NCBI RefSeq assembly: GCF_013032455.1 | Contig: NZ_WQCF01000005.1 | Location: 1 to 64,000, forward strand | Length of the DNA: 64,000 nt | Reading direction: 5' to 3' | From: Ruegeria atlantica | Lineage (GTDB): Bacteria > Pseudomonadota > Alphaproteobacteria > Rhodobacterales > Rhodobacteraceae | In this document: in pieces, positions 52,199-61,551 of the stretch | How the letters are laid out: each line of letters begins with the position of its first letter | Position numbering within the stretch: position 1 is the first letter of the stretch | Notes under the pieces: model-generated | Databases searched by the model: none | Told to the model about the DNA's origin: nothing | The model's input: only the letters and a program-made list of their open reading frames with translations | Position numbers and translations under genes: made by a program

Positions 52199-52861
52199 AT
52201 GAGCCGTATTGCAACTGGAATATGCGCGGCTGTCGCCATAGCCGCAGGCGGCTATTGGCTGTCACTGTCGAATTCCTCTCCGACATATCCGCTGATCAGC
52301 AGCGCCGAGGCGCAAGAAGCCGATCTGGACACTTCGACCATTGTTGAGATGGTGCAGGGGGCCGAGGGTGCGCCTGTCGAGATCATCGAATATGCGTCTT
52401 ACACCTGCCCACATTGCGCGAATTTCCACACCGGCGCCTATAAGCAGCTGAAGAAAGACTTCATTGATACCGGCAAGGTGAAATTCATCTATCGCGAGGT
52501 ATATTTCGACCGCTATGGCCTGTGGGCTTCGATGGTTGCCCGTTGTGGTGGACCCGAGAAGTTCTTTGGCATTTCCGACCTGATCTATGAGGGCCAGTCC
52601 GAATGGACCAAGGCCGGAGGCCCGGCTGAGATCGTGGATGAACTGCGCAAGATCGGCCGTCTGGCAGGCATCGACAATGACCAGCTCGAAGCCTGTCTGC
52701 AGGACGGCACCCGCGCTCAGACGCTGGTGGCCTGGTATCAGGAAAACGCTGAACGTGACGGTGTTCAGTCGACCCCGTCTTTCATCGTGAACGGTAAGAA
52801 GGTCGACAACCAGTCTTATGGCGATTTCAAGAAGCTGATCGAAGACGAGTTGGGCAGCTAA
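52199..52861 (+). CDS. DsbA-family thioredoxin-like protein
   Basis: A 220-residue protein with an N-terminal signal or anchor (about 5-22), a DsbA-type domain with the active site C70-P-H-C73 (ASYTCPHCANFH) and the cis-proline loop STPSFIVNG near 195. It resembles the BdbD/ScsM-like thiol oxidoreductases of alphaproteobacteria, active in the periplasm. Ends at a strong bidirectional terminator shared with lpxK. Confidence 0.88.
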   Translation: MSRIATGICAAVAIAAGGYWLSLSNSSPTYPLISSAEAQEADLDTSTIVEMVQGAEGAPVEIIEYASYTCPHCANFHTGAYKQLKKDFIDTGKVKFIYREVYFDRYGLWASMVARCGGPEKFFGISDLIYEGQSEWTKAGGPAEIVDELRKIGRLAGIDNDQLEACLQDGTRAQTLVAWYQENAERDGVQSTPSFIVNGKKVDNQSYGDFKKLIEDELGS

Positions 52862-52869
52862 CTGCCTTT

Positions 52870-52896
52870 GCGACCGGCCTGTTCCGGGCCGGTCGC
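52870..52896. terminator. Bidirectional terminator between dsbA-like gene and lpxK
   Basis: GCGACCGGCC (52870-52879) pairs perfectly with GGCCGGTCGC (52887-52896). It lies between the two convergent stops. T-runs are weak on both strands, but the stem is ten base pairs. Confidence 0.65.
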
Positions 52897-52899
52897 CTG

Positions 52900-53898
52900 T
52901 TAAGGCGACGGGGCAATCTCTAGCAGCATCTGCCGAACTTCGTCAGCGTTTTCCACTTTTAGACGTACGGGCAGAGTGACGACTTTGCTGCGAAACGCGG
53001 CTGGCAGACGCACCGCGTCTTTTTCCGTGGTTACCATCTGAGCCCCCAGCAGGCGGGCCTCGTTTTCCAACCGAGTCATCAGCGCCGGGGTCAGCGGCTG
53101 GTGATCATCCAGTGCTTCGGCTCGTAACAGGGTCGCGCCTTGCTGGCGCAGGGTAGCAAAGAATTTTTCGGGGTGGCCGATACCTGCAAAGGCCAGAACG
53201 GGCGTATCGCGCCAGTCCATGCCGGTTTGCAGGGGTTCAACAGCGCCTCTGGCGTGTGGTTTACTCAGTTTTTGGCCCCAACGGTCCGCGAACTGGGTTT
53301 GTGCCTCTGCATCACCTAAAGACAGCACCAGATCAGCGCGCTTCAGCCCAACGTCAACGGGTTCACGCAACGGACCGGCTGGCAGGCACAGTCCATTTCC
53401 GAATCCGCGTGCCGCATCTACCACGATGACCGAGAAGTCCTTTGCGACCGAGGGGTTTTGAAACCCGTCATCCAGCAAAATCACCGTTGCCCCAGCTTCG
53501 GACGCTGCGCGCGCACCGGCGGCGCGGTCCTTGGCAACCCAAACCTCGGCAAAGGCGGCGAGCAAGAGCGGCTCGTCCCCGACCTGCGCGGCCGTGTGTT
53601 TGCTGGGATCAACCCGTACCGGCCCTTCCAATGAACCGCCATGGCCACGTGTGACCACATGCGTTTCGTGCCAAGCGTCGCGCAACTGTTCGATCATCCA
53701 GATAACGGTCGGGGTTTTGCCGGTGCCACCCGCGTTCAGGTTGCCGACGCAGATTACCGGGATGCCCAGTATGACACCTGTACCTGATGCAACCCGCCGC
53801 GCCGTCGCGGCTGCATAAATGCGTCCCAGTGGTGCCAGAAGTCGTGCGCGCAGATCCAATCGGTCAGGAGCGGTGTTCCAAAAATCAGGTGCTCGCAT
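52900..53898 (-). CDS. lpxK: Tetraacyldisaccharide 4'-kinase
   Basis: A 332-residue inner-membrane-associated kinase that phosphorylates lipid A disaccharide. The P-loop is [14 protein letters not shown]; the catalytic DDGFQNP segment near 145 and the [11 protein letters not shown] end fit the family. The ATG at 53898 overlaps the stop of the waaA-like gene by one base and fits better than an upstream start at 53925. Confidence 0.93.
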   Translation of the reverse strand: MRAPDFWNTAPDRLDLRARLLAPLGRIYAAATARRVASGTGVILGIPVICVGNLNAGGTGKTPTVIWMIEQLRDAWHETHVVTRGHGGSLEGPVRVDPSKHTAAQVGDEPLLLAAFAEVWVAKDRAAGARAASEAGATVILLDDGFQNPSVAKDFSVIVVDAARGFGNGLCLPAGPLREPVDVGLKRADLVLSLGDAEAQTQFADRWGQKLSKPHARGAVEPLQTGMDWRDTPVLAFAGIGHPEKFFATLRQQGATLLRAEALDDHQPLTPALMTRLENEARLLGAQMVTTEKDAVRLPAAFRSKVVTLPVRLKVENADEVRQMLLEIAPSP

Positions 53899-55121
53899 CA
53901 GTCCGCACTCCGTTGGTCCAAGCAATCCTGCACCATGTCAATCAGTCGATCCGCCTGTGGCGCGCCCTCGGACACGATTTCCCATCCGGCCAGCGCCATA
54001 TCCGCAGCCCGGTCCGGGGATAACAGCTCAACGACTGCGTCGCCCAGTTCAGTTGCACTTCTAACTGTACGCGCGGCCCCGGCTTGGTCCAACTGATCGA
54101 AAATTTGTTGATGCTGATGCACATACGGGCCGTGGATCAAAGCCGAGCCCAGAGCCACGGCAGCCAGTGGATCATGACCCCCTGCGCCGCGTTCCAGCGA
54201 GCTGCCTATGAATGTAACCGGCGACACCCGATGCCACAGGCCCAGATCTTCTGGCGTAGATGTCAAAACGACCTGCGTCGTGTCTTCGATCCGCCCAACA
54301 TCATCCCAACTGGTGCAGCGCAGGTCCATCGCTTCCAGCCGCCGGTGCAAGGGTTCGGCTTCGGCTATGTCGGCTACATGCAGCACCAGCGTCAACCGCG
54401 GCAGCATCCGCAAAGCCTGGCGATGGGCGCTAAGGACCGAGATAAACTCTTTGTCCAGCACATACGCTGCCAGCCACACCGGGCGTCCTGCCAAAGCGTG
54501 GTTGGTTTCGATCAGTTCATCCTCGGGCCAGGGCCTTGGATTTGCGCTGACCTGCAAGGGCGGCGCTTCAGCAACCTTTCCCGAAGTAACACCAAGGCGG
54601 CGGATTGTCCGGACAGTTAAGGATGTTGTTGCCAAAATCGACTTAAAACAGTCGAAGGTAACGCGGGTGATATCGGGTAGCCACTTGGCTCCGCGCGCGA
54701 CGTTGATGTTGATCTCGGCTTCGATCAGGATCAGTGGAATGCCGCGCTCCTCTGCTCGAGTGATCACGTTGGGCATCAGGCCGCCACCGACCCATAGGCC
54801 AATGTCAGGATGCCAGTAATCCAGAAACGCACGGGCTGCGCCGCTTTGTTCTTGGGGTAGATTGATCAGGGGATAGTCTACCTGTTCCCAACGCTGCAGA
54901 TCTTCCCCCGGAGGGGCTGTCAGCAGTACGTTCAGCGTGGGGTGAGCCTGCTGCAGCCTGCGGCAGAAATCGACCACTGCGCGCTGGCGGTTCTGTGCGT
55001 TGATATGAACCCATATCAGCTCGCCTTCGGGGCGCGGGATTTGCGGTTGATTGGCCGAGCCGGACACGCCCCAGGACAGAACCCGATACGCGGCCATGCT
55101 GAGGGAACGCGGTTTGCTCAT
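53898..55121 (-). CDS. Divergent WaaA/KdtA-like glycosyltransferase
   Basis: A 407-residue GT-B protein in the position of 3-deoxy-D-manno-octulosonate transferase, but with unusual key residues. The N-terminal WVHAASVGE motif, whose glutamate is the catalytic base, reads WVHINAQN here (E aligns with N44). The ELxWPN motif reads GGGLMPN (112-118). The C-terminal half keeps [27 protein letters not shown], the CMP-binding type of segment. It is either a changed-function or inactive paralogue. It overlaps the IMPase gene by four bases and lpxK by one. Confidence 0.75.
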   Translation of the reverse strand: MSKPRSLSMAAYRVLSWGVSGSANQPQIPRPEGELIWVHINAQNRQRAVVDFCRRLQQAHPTLNVLLTAPPGEDLQRWEQVDYPLINLPQEQSGAARAFLDYWHPDIGLWVGGGLMPNVITRAEERGIPLILIEAEININVARGAKWLPDITRVTFDCFKSILATTSLTVRTIRRLGVTSGKVAEAPPLQVSANPRPWPEDELIETNHALAGRPVWLAAYVLDKEFISVLSAHRQALRMLPRLTLVLHVADIAEAEPLHRRLEAMDLRCTSWDDVGRIEDTTQVVLTSTPEDLGLWHRVSPVTFIGSSLERGAGGHDPLAAVALGSALIHGPYVHQHQQIFDQLDQAGAARTVRSATELGDAVVELLSPDRAADMALAGWEIVSEGAPQADRLIDMVQDCLDQRSAD

Positions 55122-55918
55122 GGGCGAATACCGGCACTGTTCGGGTCAAGTTTCGCGTGCAATGCATGATGTATGAATGCCCCCGCCGCGATTACTCCAT
55201 TCAGGCGCGGATGCGGGTTGTTAAAGCGCAATGGATTACCCAGCCGGTTCGAGCATCTGCCACCCGCTTCGCGGATGATCAGGTCACCTGCGGCGATATC
55301 CCATTCCCAGCTGGGGCGCAGCGTCAGCATCCCGTCAAATCGCCCCTGTCCCACAAGGGCCATGCGATAGGCTAGAGAAGGGCGATAGACCCGTTTAAAC
55401 TCGGGCGCTCGGTTTTGCTGCCAATGGTGCGGGTTCAAATTGGGCTTTGCGGCCAATATCTCGGCTGATCCCAGATCTGAGGATTCAGATACCTGAATTG
55501 CGGCACCGTTCAGCGTTGCGCCTTGTCCTTTCGCAGCTGCGTAAAGCAGATCGCGCAGCGGCAGGTAAATGACAGCGGCTGTGACTTCGCCTTGCTCGGC
55601 GATGGCCAGAGAATGCGCCCATGTGCGAGAACCTTCGGCAAAGCTGCGCGTGCCGTCGATCGGGTCGATGATGAATACCCGGTCCCGTGTCAGGCGGTCA
55701 TCGGAATCCTCGGTTTCCTCGCTTAGCCAGCCATAGCTCGGGCGGGCAGCTGGCAGGCGTTGCTCCAGCATTTCGTTGACGGCCAGATCGGCTTCGGTCA
55801 CGGGGCCCGCGCCGTCGGGTTTATCCCAGCGCTGCGCCGTTTCACCCGAATAGCGGGTGGCGATCTTTCCGGCCTCGAGTGCGGCGTCGATCAAAAGGTG
55901 CAGGTCAGCTGCCGGCAA
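55118..55918 (-). CDS. Inositol monophosphatase-superfamily phosphatase (CysQ-like)
   Basis: A 266-residue Mg-dependent, Li-sensitive type phosphatase. Metal motifs WLSEETEDS, DPIDGTRSF and WEWDIAAGD are in order. Members act on inositol monophosphate or 3'(2'),5'-bisphosphate nucleotides; CysQ-type action on PAP is as likely as IMPase. It overlaps waaA-like (four bases) and pmbA (14 bp), so the cluster pmbA-IMPase-waaA-lpxK is co-transcribed. Confidence 0.85.
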   Translation of the reverse strand: MPAADLHLLIDAALEAGKIATRYSGETAQRWDKPDGAGPVTEADLAVNEMLEQRLPAARPSYGWLSEETEDSDDRLTRDRVFIIDPIDGTRSFAEGSRTWAHSLAIAEQGEVTAAVIYLPLRDLLYAAAKGQGATLNGAAIQVSESSDLGSAEILAAKPNLNPHHWQQNRAPEFKRVYRPSLAYRMALVGQGRFDGMLTLRPSWEWDIAAGDLIIREAGGRCSNRLGNPLRFNNPHPRLNGVIAAGAFIHHALHAKLDPNSAGIRP

Positions 55919-57251
55919 GTGTCATTCCTTCGATCAGCACCGACGGGACCACTCGCGACAAGTAAGGGCGCGCGTCGTTGGCAGGGATGATCCGCTTCAG
56001 CATATCACGCAGGTTACCCGCGACGGTACATTCGTTGACCGGGCGGGTTATTTCTCCGTTTTCGACCCAGAAGCCCGAGGCCCCGCGCGAGTAATCGCCG
56101 GTATTGGGGTTTATGGTCGAGCCAATCATCGACGTCACCAGCAACCCGGTACCCATGTCGCGCAGCAGGTCGTCACGGCTTTGATCACCCTGTGTAAGGC
56201 TCAGGTTCCAGTTGCTGGGCGACGGTGGCCCTGATACACCGCGCGCCGCGTTACCGGTCGAACTCATGCCCAGCTTGCGCGCGTTTGACAGGTCCAGCGT
56301 CCAGCCCGTCAGAATGCCGTTTTCGACAATCGCGCGGCGCTGTGTGGCCAGTCCTTCGGCATCAAATGGGCGCGAACCCGCAATGCGGGGGCGATGCGGG
56401 TCTTCGATCAGCGACAAGTGTTCCGGCAGCACCTGCTCGCCCAGACAGTCTTTCAGCCAGGATGCTCCGCGCGCAATCGCGGCGCCGTTGCTGGCCGCCA
56501 GGAGGTGCCCGATCAACGAGGATGAAATGCGTTCGTCAAAAAGCACTGGAAACGTTCCCGTAGCCGGCTTTTGTGCGCCAACCAGCGCCACGGCGCGTTC
56601 GCCAGCGGTACGGCCGATCTCTTCGGGGTTGCGCAGGTCAGTTTGGAAGGTGCGGCTGTCGCCGTCATAGTCACGCTCCATGCCCGTGCCTTCGCCCGAG
56701 ATCGCTACGCAGGAAATCGAGCGGCTGCTGCGGGCATAGCCGCCGGAAAAGCCGTTGGTCGCTGACAGATGTATCCGGTGAGTACCGTAAGCTGCCGCCG
56801 CGTCAGACACTTGCGAAACGCCCCGAACCGCCAGTGCAGCAGCCTCGGCGGCCAGCGCGTCCTTTAACAAATCCTCTGCCGCAGGTTCCGGGGATGGATC
56901 GAACAGCTCCAGTGCAGGCAGATCCCAGTCCTTGGCCAATTGATCCGCGTCGGCTAGGCCGGTGAAGGGATCCTCGGGTGCTTCGCGGGCCATTGCAACG
57001 GCGCGTTCGGCCATCGCTGTCAGGGTTTCCGGGCGGCTGTCCGAACTGGATACGATGGCCTGCCGTTTTCCCAAAAATACCCGCAGGCCAAGGTCGGTGC
57101 CCTCGGATCGCTCGGCATGTTCCAGCGCCGCCCCACGCACTTCGACCGAAACCGAAGAGCCGTCGATGACAATAGCGTCCGCCGCGTCGGCCCCTGCCTT
57201 GCGGGCCGCGTCCAGCAGGGATTGGCTGATTTCTTCAGGTGTACGGGTCAT
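55905..57251 (-). CDS. pmbA: TldD/PmbA-family peptidase subunit
   Basis: A 448-residue protein of the TldD/PmbA family. PmbA with TldD forms a metalloprotease that matures modified peptides and degrades CcdA in E. coli. Features include GVSQVSDAAAAYGTHRIHLSATNGFSG, the RGASWLKDCLG segment and the C-terminal GNLRDMLKRIIPAND. As usual for PmbA, no HExxxH is seen (that is on TldD). No tldD is in this window. Confidence 0.88.
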   Translation of the reverse strand: MTRTPEEISQSLLDAARKAGADAADAIVIDGSSVSVEVRGAALEHAERSEGTDLGLRVFLGKRQAIVSSSDSRPETLTAMAERAVAMAREAPEDPFTGLADADQLAKDWDLPALELFDPSPEPAAEDLLKDALAAEAAALAVRGVSQVSDAAAAYGTHRIHLSATNGFSGGYARSSRSISCVAISGEGTGMERDYDGDSRTFQTDLRNPEEIGRTAGERAVALVGAQKPATGTFPVLFDERISSSLIGHLLAASNGAAIARGASWLKDCLGEQVLPEHLSLIEDPHRPRIAGSRPFDAEGLATQRRAIVENGILTGWTLDLSNARKLGMSSTGNAARGVSGPPSPSNWNLSLTQGDQSRDDLLRDMGTGLLVTSMIGSTINPNTGDYSRGASGFWVENGEITRPVNECTVAGNLRDMLKRIIPANDARPYLSRVVPSVLIEGMTLAGS

Positions 57252-57307
57252 GCGGCCTCCGGTTGTATTGCAATTGACCTAACCTTGGGCCGCCCACCCC
57301 GCAAGAC

Positions 57308-57345
57308 CTCAGGGCAGATAGATCAAACGTCAGGCCCTGAATTTT
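57308..57345 (+). terminator. Terminator-like hairpin in the pmbA / DUF2125 gap
   Basis: TCAGGGC (57308-57314) pairs with GCCCTGA (57333-57339) and is followed by ATTTTTGG on the plus strand. There is no plus-strand gene upstream that it would serve. Confidence 0.4.
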
Positions 57346-57420
57346 TGGACAATTTCATACCGTATGGGCAAAAGGTTTTTAAACTTCCATAGTCTGAGAG
57401 TTAGACCTGAAGCGGGCCGC

Positions 57421-57452
57421 GGGCGAAGCTCTGGTTTATATGAGCTTCGCCC
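57421..57452. terminator. Hairpin after the DUF2125 gene
   Basis: GGGCGAAGCTC (57421-57431) pairs perfectly with GAGCTTCGCCC (57442-57452), just downstream of the minus-strand DUF2125 stop. No T-run follows on that strand. Confidence 0.6.
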
Positions 57453-57460
57453 GGCCGCCA

Positions 57461-58984
57461 TCACTTGATGCGCTGACCATTGGCCAGAATTTGTCCGTCC
57501 TCGGTAAACTCAATTTTTGAGTTCAGCGTGTCGGGCTCGTCGCCGGGAACCGCCATCATGCCCATCATCATACGTGCGCCGATGGCTTGATTTTCTTGCA
57601 CCAGGCCCATGCTGATCAGAGTGTCGATCAATGCATTGGCTCCCACCAGCTGTAGGTTCGCAACGCCTGCTGGAGTCGGCAGGCTGCCAAGCTCGGTTGC
57701 GCCTGAATTATCGAAGGTGAAATCGCCGTTACCGGTAAGCTTGGCACCGACCAGAGACACCAGAAGCTCGTTGATTTTCAGCGAATGCAGCTCTCCCGGA
57801 GCTTCGCCCGAGGTCTCCAGCGCCTCGACAGAAGCCGGGTCGAAGAAGTCCGTTAGAATCTTGGCGGTGCCGGTGGTGTCCAACGCGATGGTTGCAGGAT
57901 CACGCGGCAGGGCACCCGCAGGGTCAAAGATGCTCCAAAGAACGTCTGACATGGTGAAATTCGTCAGGTTGATCGCAAAGCCAAAGGGTTGGACTTCTTC
58001 AGACTGTTGTACGGGGAATTCCAATTTCAGCCCGGCATTGGCCATGGCAATCTCAATCGGGAAAGGCAGGTCGGCTGTGGTCACTGCCAGTTTCGCGTCG
58101 TTTTGCTCGATATCATAGGCCAGGCGCTGTTCGTCGATGCTGACGCCGAACCGTCCGCCGTCGGATTCACTGCCCATCGAGAACGCCTGCCCTTCGCTGG
58201 AACCCTCAATCGCAGTTTGGCCCGAGGCATAGGTGAACAGGCCCGAGAATGAGAAGCCACCTTGGAAGAACGTTTGCGGATCGGTGCCGTCGAAATCCGC
58301 CGGGATTACGCTGGTGCCTTCGAATGCCAGTTGGTTCAGTTTTCCGTTTATCTTGCCGTCATCCGCCCCTTCGGGATCGTTGAATGCCAGATCATAGGTC
58401 AGCCCGGCGGCAGTCATGTTCTGATCGATCGAGCGGGTTTCGCCAATTTTCATCCGCGAGCTGCCTGTCAGGTCAGTCATCGCCAGATCCATGGCCATAA
58501 TGTCATCAGGCACGGTCTCGTTATCGACCTGTAGCCCGCCCAGTTTCATGCCAAGCGTGGGCGCGGAATAGTTATAGATCATGTCGTCGGGGTCGCCCGA
58601 GACAATCATCTCCAACCCGGAGTGGTAGTATTCGATGTCGACAGAGAACGCCTCGCCTTCAGCCTCGCCGGACAGAGCCATCGGGAAACTTTCGGGCAGG
58701 TCGATGCTGACAGTCCCGTCACCGTTTTCTGTCAGGGTCATTTGCGGCATGGTCATCGTGAACGACCCGTCCGTGTCTGGCGCGGATGCGACCGCAGTCA
58801 TGTCGGTGATTGTCGTCACGTTGCCCGAAGTCGCCTGGTTTGCCGAAATCGTGTAGCCCATCTGGGACAAATAGGACTGCCAGTCGTCCCAGACCTGCTG
58901 TGCGGTGACATCTGCAAACGCACCTTGTGTGATAATGGCGTAAGCCAGAACTGCGCCACTGCTGCGGCGAAGGAAAACGGACAT
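57461..58984 (-). CDS. DUF2125 exported protein
   Basis: A 507-residue protein with a signal peptide (MSVFLRRSSGAVLAYAIITQGAFA, cleavage after about residue 24), then a beta-rich periplasmic chain with repeated 'MTMPQMTLTENGDGTVSIDLPESFPM'-like pattern typical of DUF2125 in Rhodobacterales. No catalytic residues can be identified. The ATG at 58984 has AAGAAGGG upstream. Function unknown; may be involved in envelope maintenance. Confidence 0.78.
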   Translation of the reverse strand: MSVFLRRSSGAVLAYAIITQGAFADVTAQQVWDDWQSYLSQMGYTISANQATSGNVTTITDMTAVASAPDTDGSFTMTMPQMTLTENGDGTVSIDLPESFPMALSGEAEGEAFSVDIEYYHSGLEMIVSGDPDDMIYNYSAPTLGMKLGGLQVDNETVPDDIMAMDLAMTDLTGSSRMKIGETRSIDQNMTAAGLTYDLAFNDPEGADDGKINGKLNQLAFEGTSVIPADFDGTDPQTFFQGGFSFSGLFTYASGQTAIEGSSEGQAFSMGSESDGGRFGVSIDEQRLAYDIEQNDAKLAVTTADLPFPIEIAMANAGLKLEFPVQQSEEVQPFGFAINLTNFTMSDVLWSIFDPAGALPRDPATIALDTTGTAKILTDFFDPASVEALETSGEAPGELHSLKINELLVSLVGAKLTGNGDFTFDNSGATELGSLPTPAGVANLQLVGANALIDTLISMGLVQENQAIGARMMMGMMAVPGDEPDTLNSKIEFTEDGQILANGQRIK

Positions 58985-59123
58985 TATAGAACCCTTCTTG
59001 ATCAATTTTGCGCGCATCGTCGTGCCTGCAGCGGCGGGCGTCAAGGGGCAAGGGCTGGACGCTTTCCCCGTTTGCGCGGTAGAGATTCACACAATCTCAA
59101 AACAACGGAGGTACACGGTCCGT

Positions 59124-59867
59124 ATGCAGGGAAAAACCGTACTGATAACAGGGGCCAGCCGCGGTATCGGAGCTGAAGCAGGGCGCGTATTTGCCGCAGC
59201 CGGGGCGAATGTCGCGCTGGTGGCCCGCAGCCGTGATCAGATCGGGGCGCTGGCGGATGCGCTGGGCGGCAATGCCATCGCGCTGCAATGCGACGTCAGC
59301 GATTTCGCGCAGGTCGAGCAGGCTGTTGCCGATTGTGTCGACCGCTTTGGCGGGCTGGATGTTCTGATCGGCAACGCAGGCGTAATTGATCCGATCTTTC
59401 ACTTGTCGAACGCCGACGTCACGGCGTGGAGCGCGGCGATAGACATCAACCTCAAGGGCGTGTTCTACGGCATGCGTGCGGCGCTGCCCGTCATGCGCGC
59501 TGCGGGCGGGGGCACGGTGATCACGGTGTCGTCGGGCGCGGCATCCAACCCGATTGAGGCATGGAGCCATTATTGCGCGTCAAAGGCAGGCGCAAAGATG
59601 CTGACCGAATGCCTGCATCTTGAGGAATCCATTCACGGTATCCGCGCCATGGGCTTGTCACCGGGTACTGTGGCGACCGACATGCAGCGGGTGATCAAGT
59701 CCAGCGGCATCAATGCCGTCAGCCAGCTGGATTGGAGCGATCATATCCCCGCCGACTGGCCCGCACGGGCGCTTCTGTGGATGTGCAGCGCTGACGCCGA
59801 TGAGTTTTTGGGCACAGAAATATCGTTGCGGCGCGAAGATATCCGCCAAAGGGTTGGTTTGACGTGA
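59124..59867 (+). CDS. Short-chain dehydrogenase/reductase
   Basis: A 247-residue NAD(P)-dependent oxidoreductase: TGASRGIG (8-15) cofactor motif, NAGV near 89, catalytic serine SSGAAS and Y-x3-K in HYCASKAGAK. It overlaps the next gene by four bases (GTGA). With a crotonase and a VOC protein it forms a three-gene operon, probably for some acyl-CoA or aromatic-side-chain step that I cannot name. Confidence 0.88.
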   Translation: MQGKTVLITGASRGIGAEAGRVFAAAGANVALVARSRDQIGALADALGGNAIALQCDVSDFAQVEQAVADCVDRFGGLDVLIGNAGVIDPIFHLSNADVTAWSAAIDINLKGVFYGMRAALPVMRAAGGGTVITVSSGAASNPIEAWSHYCASKAGAKMLTECLHLEESIHGIRAMGLSPGTVATDMQRVIKSSGINAVSQLDWSDHIPADWPARALLWMCSADADEFLGTEISLRREDIRQRVGLT

Positions 59868-60472
59868 TCGAATTGACCAAGGCAGATGGGTTATGGACGG
59901 TCACGCTTAACAACCCGCAAAAGGCAAATGCGCTGACTGGGGCCATGCTGACCGAACTCTGCGAGATTGCCGAAGCGGCAACCGAGGCACGGGCCTTGAT
60001 CCTGACCGGCGCTGGCAAGGTGTTCAGCGCCGGGGCCGATCTGGACGAGGCGCGGGCTGGACTTGCAACCTCGGACCTGTGGGAGCGGTTGTCGGGCGCT
60101 ATCGCCGCCCTGCCGTGCCTGACAGTTGCCGCTCTGAACGGAACGCTTGCGGGAGGGGCCAACGGAATGGTTCTGGCCTGCGACATTCGGATCGCGGTGC
60201 CGCAGGCCAAGATTTTTTACCCTGTCATGAAGCTGGGTTTTCTGCCGCAACCGTCGGACCCGGTGCGCATGGCAGTGCTGATCGGACCGTCGCGCACCAA
60301 GATGATTCTTATGGCCGGGCAAAAGATCACTGCTCAAGAAGCGTATGGTTTTGGCCTGGTCGACCGCGTGGTCGAGCCCGACCAGCTGATGCAGACGGCG
60401 CATGAGCTTGTGGCCGACAGTCTGGCTGCCGATCCCCAAATTGCTGCCGGAATTGCAAGGATGTGCCGATGA
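59864..60472 (+). CDS. Enoyl-CoA hydratase/isomerase-family protein, short
   Basis: A 202-residue crotonase-fold protein starting with GTG. The oxyanion-hole regions FSAGADLDEA and LAGGANGMVLACDIRIA are present, but the C-terminal helical part of normal 255-265-residue members is shortened. The acidic catalytic residues of enoyl-CoA hydratase are not clearly kept, so the activity may be another crotonase reaction. It is coupled to the genes on both sides by four-base overlaps. Confidence 0.8.
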   Translation: MIELTKADGLWTVTLNNPQKANALTGAMLTELCEIAEAATEARALILTGAGKVFSAGADLDEARAGLATSDLWERLSGAIAALPCLTVAALNGTLAGGANGMVLACDIRIAVPQAKIFYPVMKLGFLPQPSDPVRMAVLIGPSRTKMILMAGQKITAQEAYGFGLVDRVVEPDQLMQTAHELVADSLAADPQIAAGIARMCR

Positions 60473-61206
60473 GATTGTCGGCCGTGCTATTGCGGGTCGC
60501 TGACCCAGAAAGATTGGCGGCATTCTATGCGGATATCCTGGACATGACCCTGCATGTGCAGGGCCGGAACCGCCGCCTTGGCTATAAGGGGCAGGATGCC
60601 GACCTGCTGCTAATGCCGGGCGGAGGCGGGTACAAGCATGACGGCGGGCAACGATACTGGAAAATCGGGATCACCCTACCGGATGTTGATCTTGCTGCGG
60701 CGTATCTGCGCCGGAAAGGGGTCGATGTTTCGACCCCTAAACAGTTTCTCGACATCGGTTATATGTGCCACCTGAAAGACCCCGCAGGTTTCGTGATCGA
60801 GCTGCTGCAGCATGATTTTCAGGGAAACCGGCCGGAAAATGCCGCCGATCCTGCTGCGCCTTTCGCTGGGGCCTGTATTGGCCAGATCACGTTACGTACA
60901 GGTGACATTGCTGCCGAGGATGCCTTCTGGCGTGCACAAGGAATGCGGCTGTTATCGGTGCAGGATGTGGCCCAATACGGATTCGACCTGCATTTCTATG
61001 CTTTCACTGATGAGAAGCCGCCGAATGCGGATCTCTGGTCGGTTGAAAACCGCGAATGGTTGTGGAAGCGTCCCTATACCACTTTGGAATTCCAACATCT
61101 TGCGGGGGCTCAGTTTGCTCCAGCACCGGATTATCGGGGATTGGAGATTCAGGGGCTGACAGGGTCGCTCCGCGACGCTTTTGGCGATCCGCTTCGGCCG
61201 GGGTGA
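60469..61206 (+). CDS. VOC-superfamily (glyoxalase-like) protein
   Basis: A 245-residue protein with two vicinal-oxygen-chelate modules (about 1-115 and 140-245): RLSAVLLRVADPERLAAFYADILDM and CIGQITLRTGDIAAEDAFWRAQGM are the duplicated starts. Such proteins bind a metal and act as glyoxalases, dioxygenases or epimerases; the residues kept do not choose among them. It is third gene of the SDR-crotonase operon. Confidence 0.82.
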   Translation: MRLSAVLLRVADPERLAAFYADILDMTLHVQGRNRRLGYKGQDADLLLMPGGGGYKHDGGQRYWKIGITLPDVDLAAAYLRRKGVDVSTPKQFLDIGYMCHLKDPAGFVIELLQHDFQGNRPENAADPAAPFAGACIGQITLRTGDIAAEDAFWRAQGMRLLSVQDVAQYGFDLHFYAFTDEKPPNADLWSVENREWLWKRPYTTLEFQHLAGAQFAPAPDYRGLEIQGLTGSLRDAFGDPLRPG

Positions 61207-61503
61207 TCATCGGCTCCGTCTCTTACCCGGCACTTTCGAGCGGAAGCCGGGCGGGCGTTTTCTCACCCAAGTCAGGAATTTTTCCAGCCGGGGATGGGCG
61301 CGCAATGCCTCGACCGTGTTGAACTCACGGGCCAGTTCGGCCTCGGTCAGAGTGGCGTGCACCTCTTTGTGGCAGATGATGTGCAACAATACCGTGGGGC
61401 CGCCCTTGCCTCCTTTGAGTTTTGGGATCAGATGGTGCAGGCTGCCGCCGCCATCCGGGATGGGGCGGTCACATAGCGGGCAGATCGGGTCGCTGTTTGG
61501 CAT
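61207..61503 (-). CDS. HNH endonuclease-domain protein
   Basis: A 98-residue protein with the zinc-binding CPLCDR, the HHLIPK (HH of HNH), a middle and the C-x3-H-ending HIICHKEVHAT. This is a small HNH nuclease fold. The substrate is unknown; being alone, it is not evidently part of a restriction system. The ATG at 61503 is chosen as it is the first residue before the domain. Confidence 0.8.
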   Translation of the reverse strand: MPNSDPICPLCDRPIPDGGGSLHHLIPKLKGGKGGPTVLLHIICHKEVHATLTEAELAREFNTVEALRAHPRLEKFLTWVRKRPPGFRSKVPGKRRSR

Positions 61504-61551
61504 GACATTCACAAATTTGCGCCGGATGGCGCGGAAGGCAAGAGGACGGAA

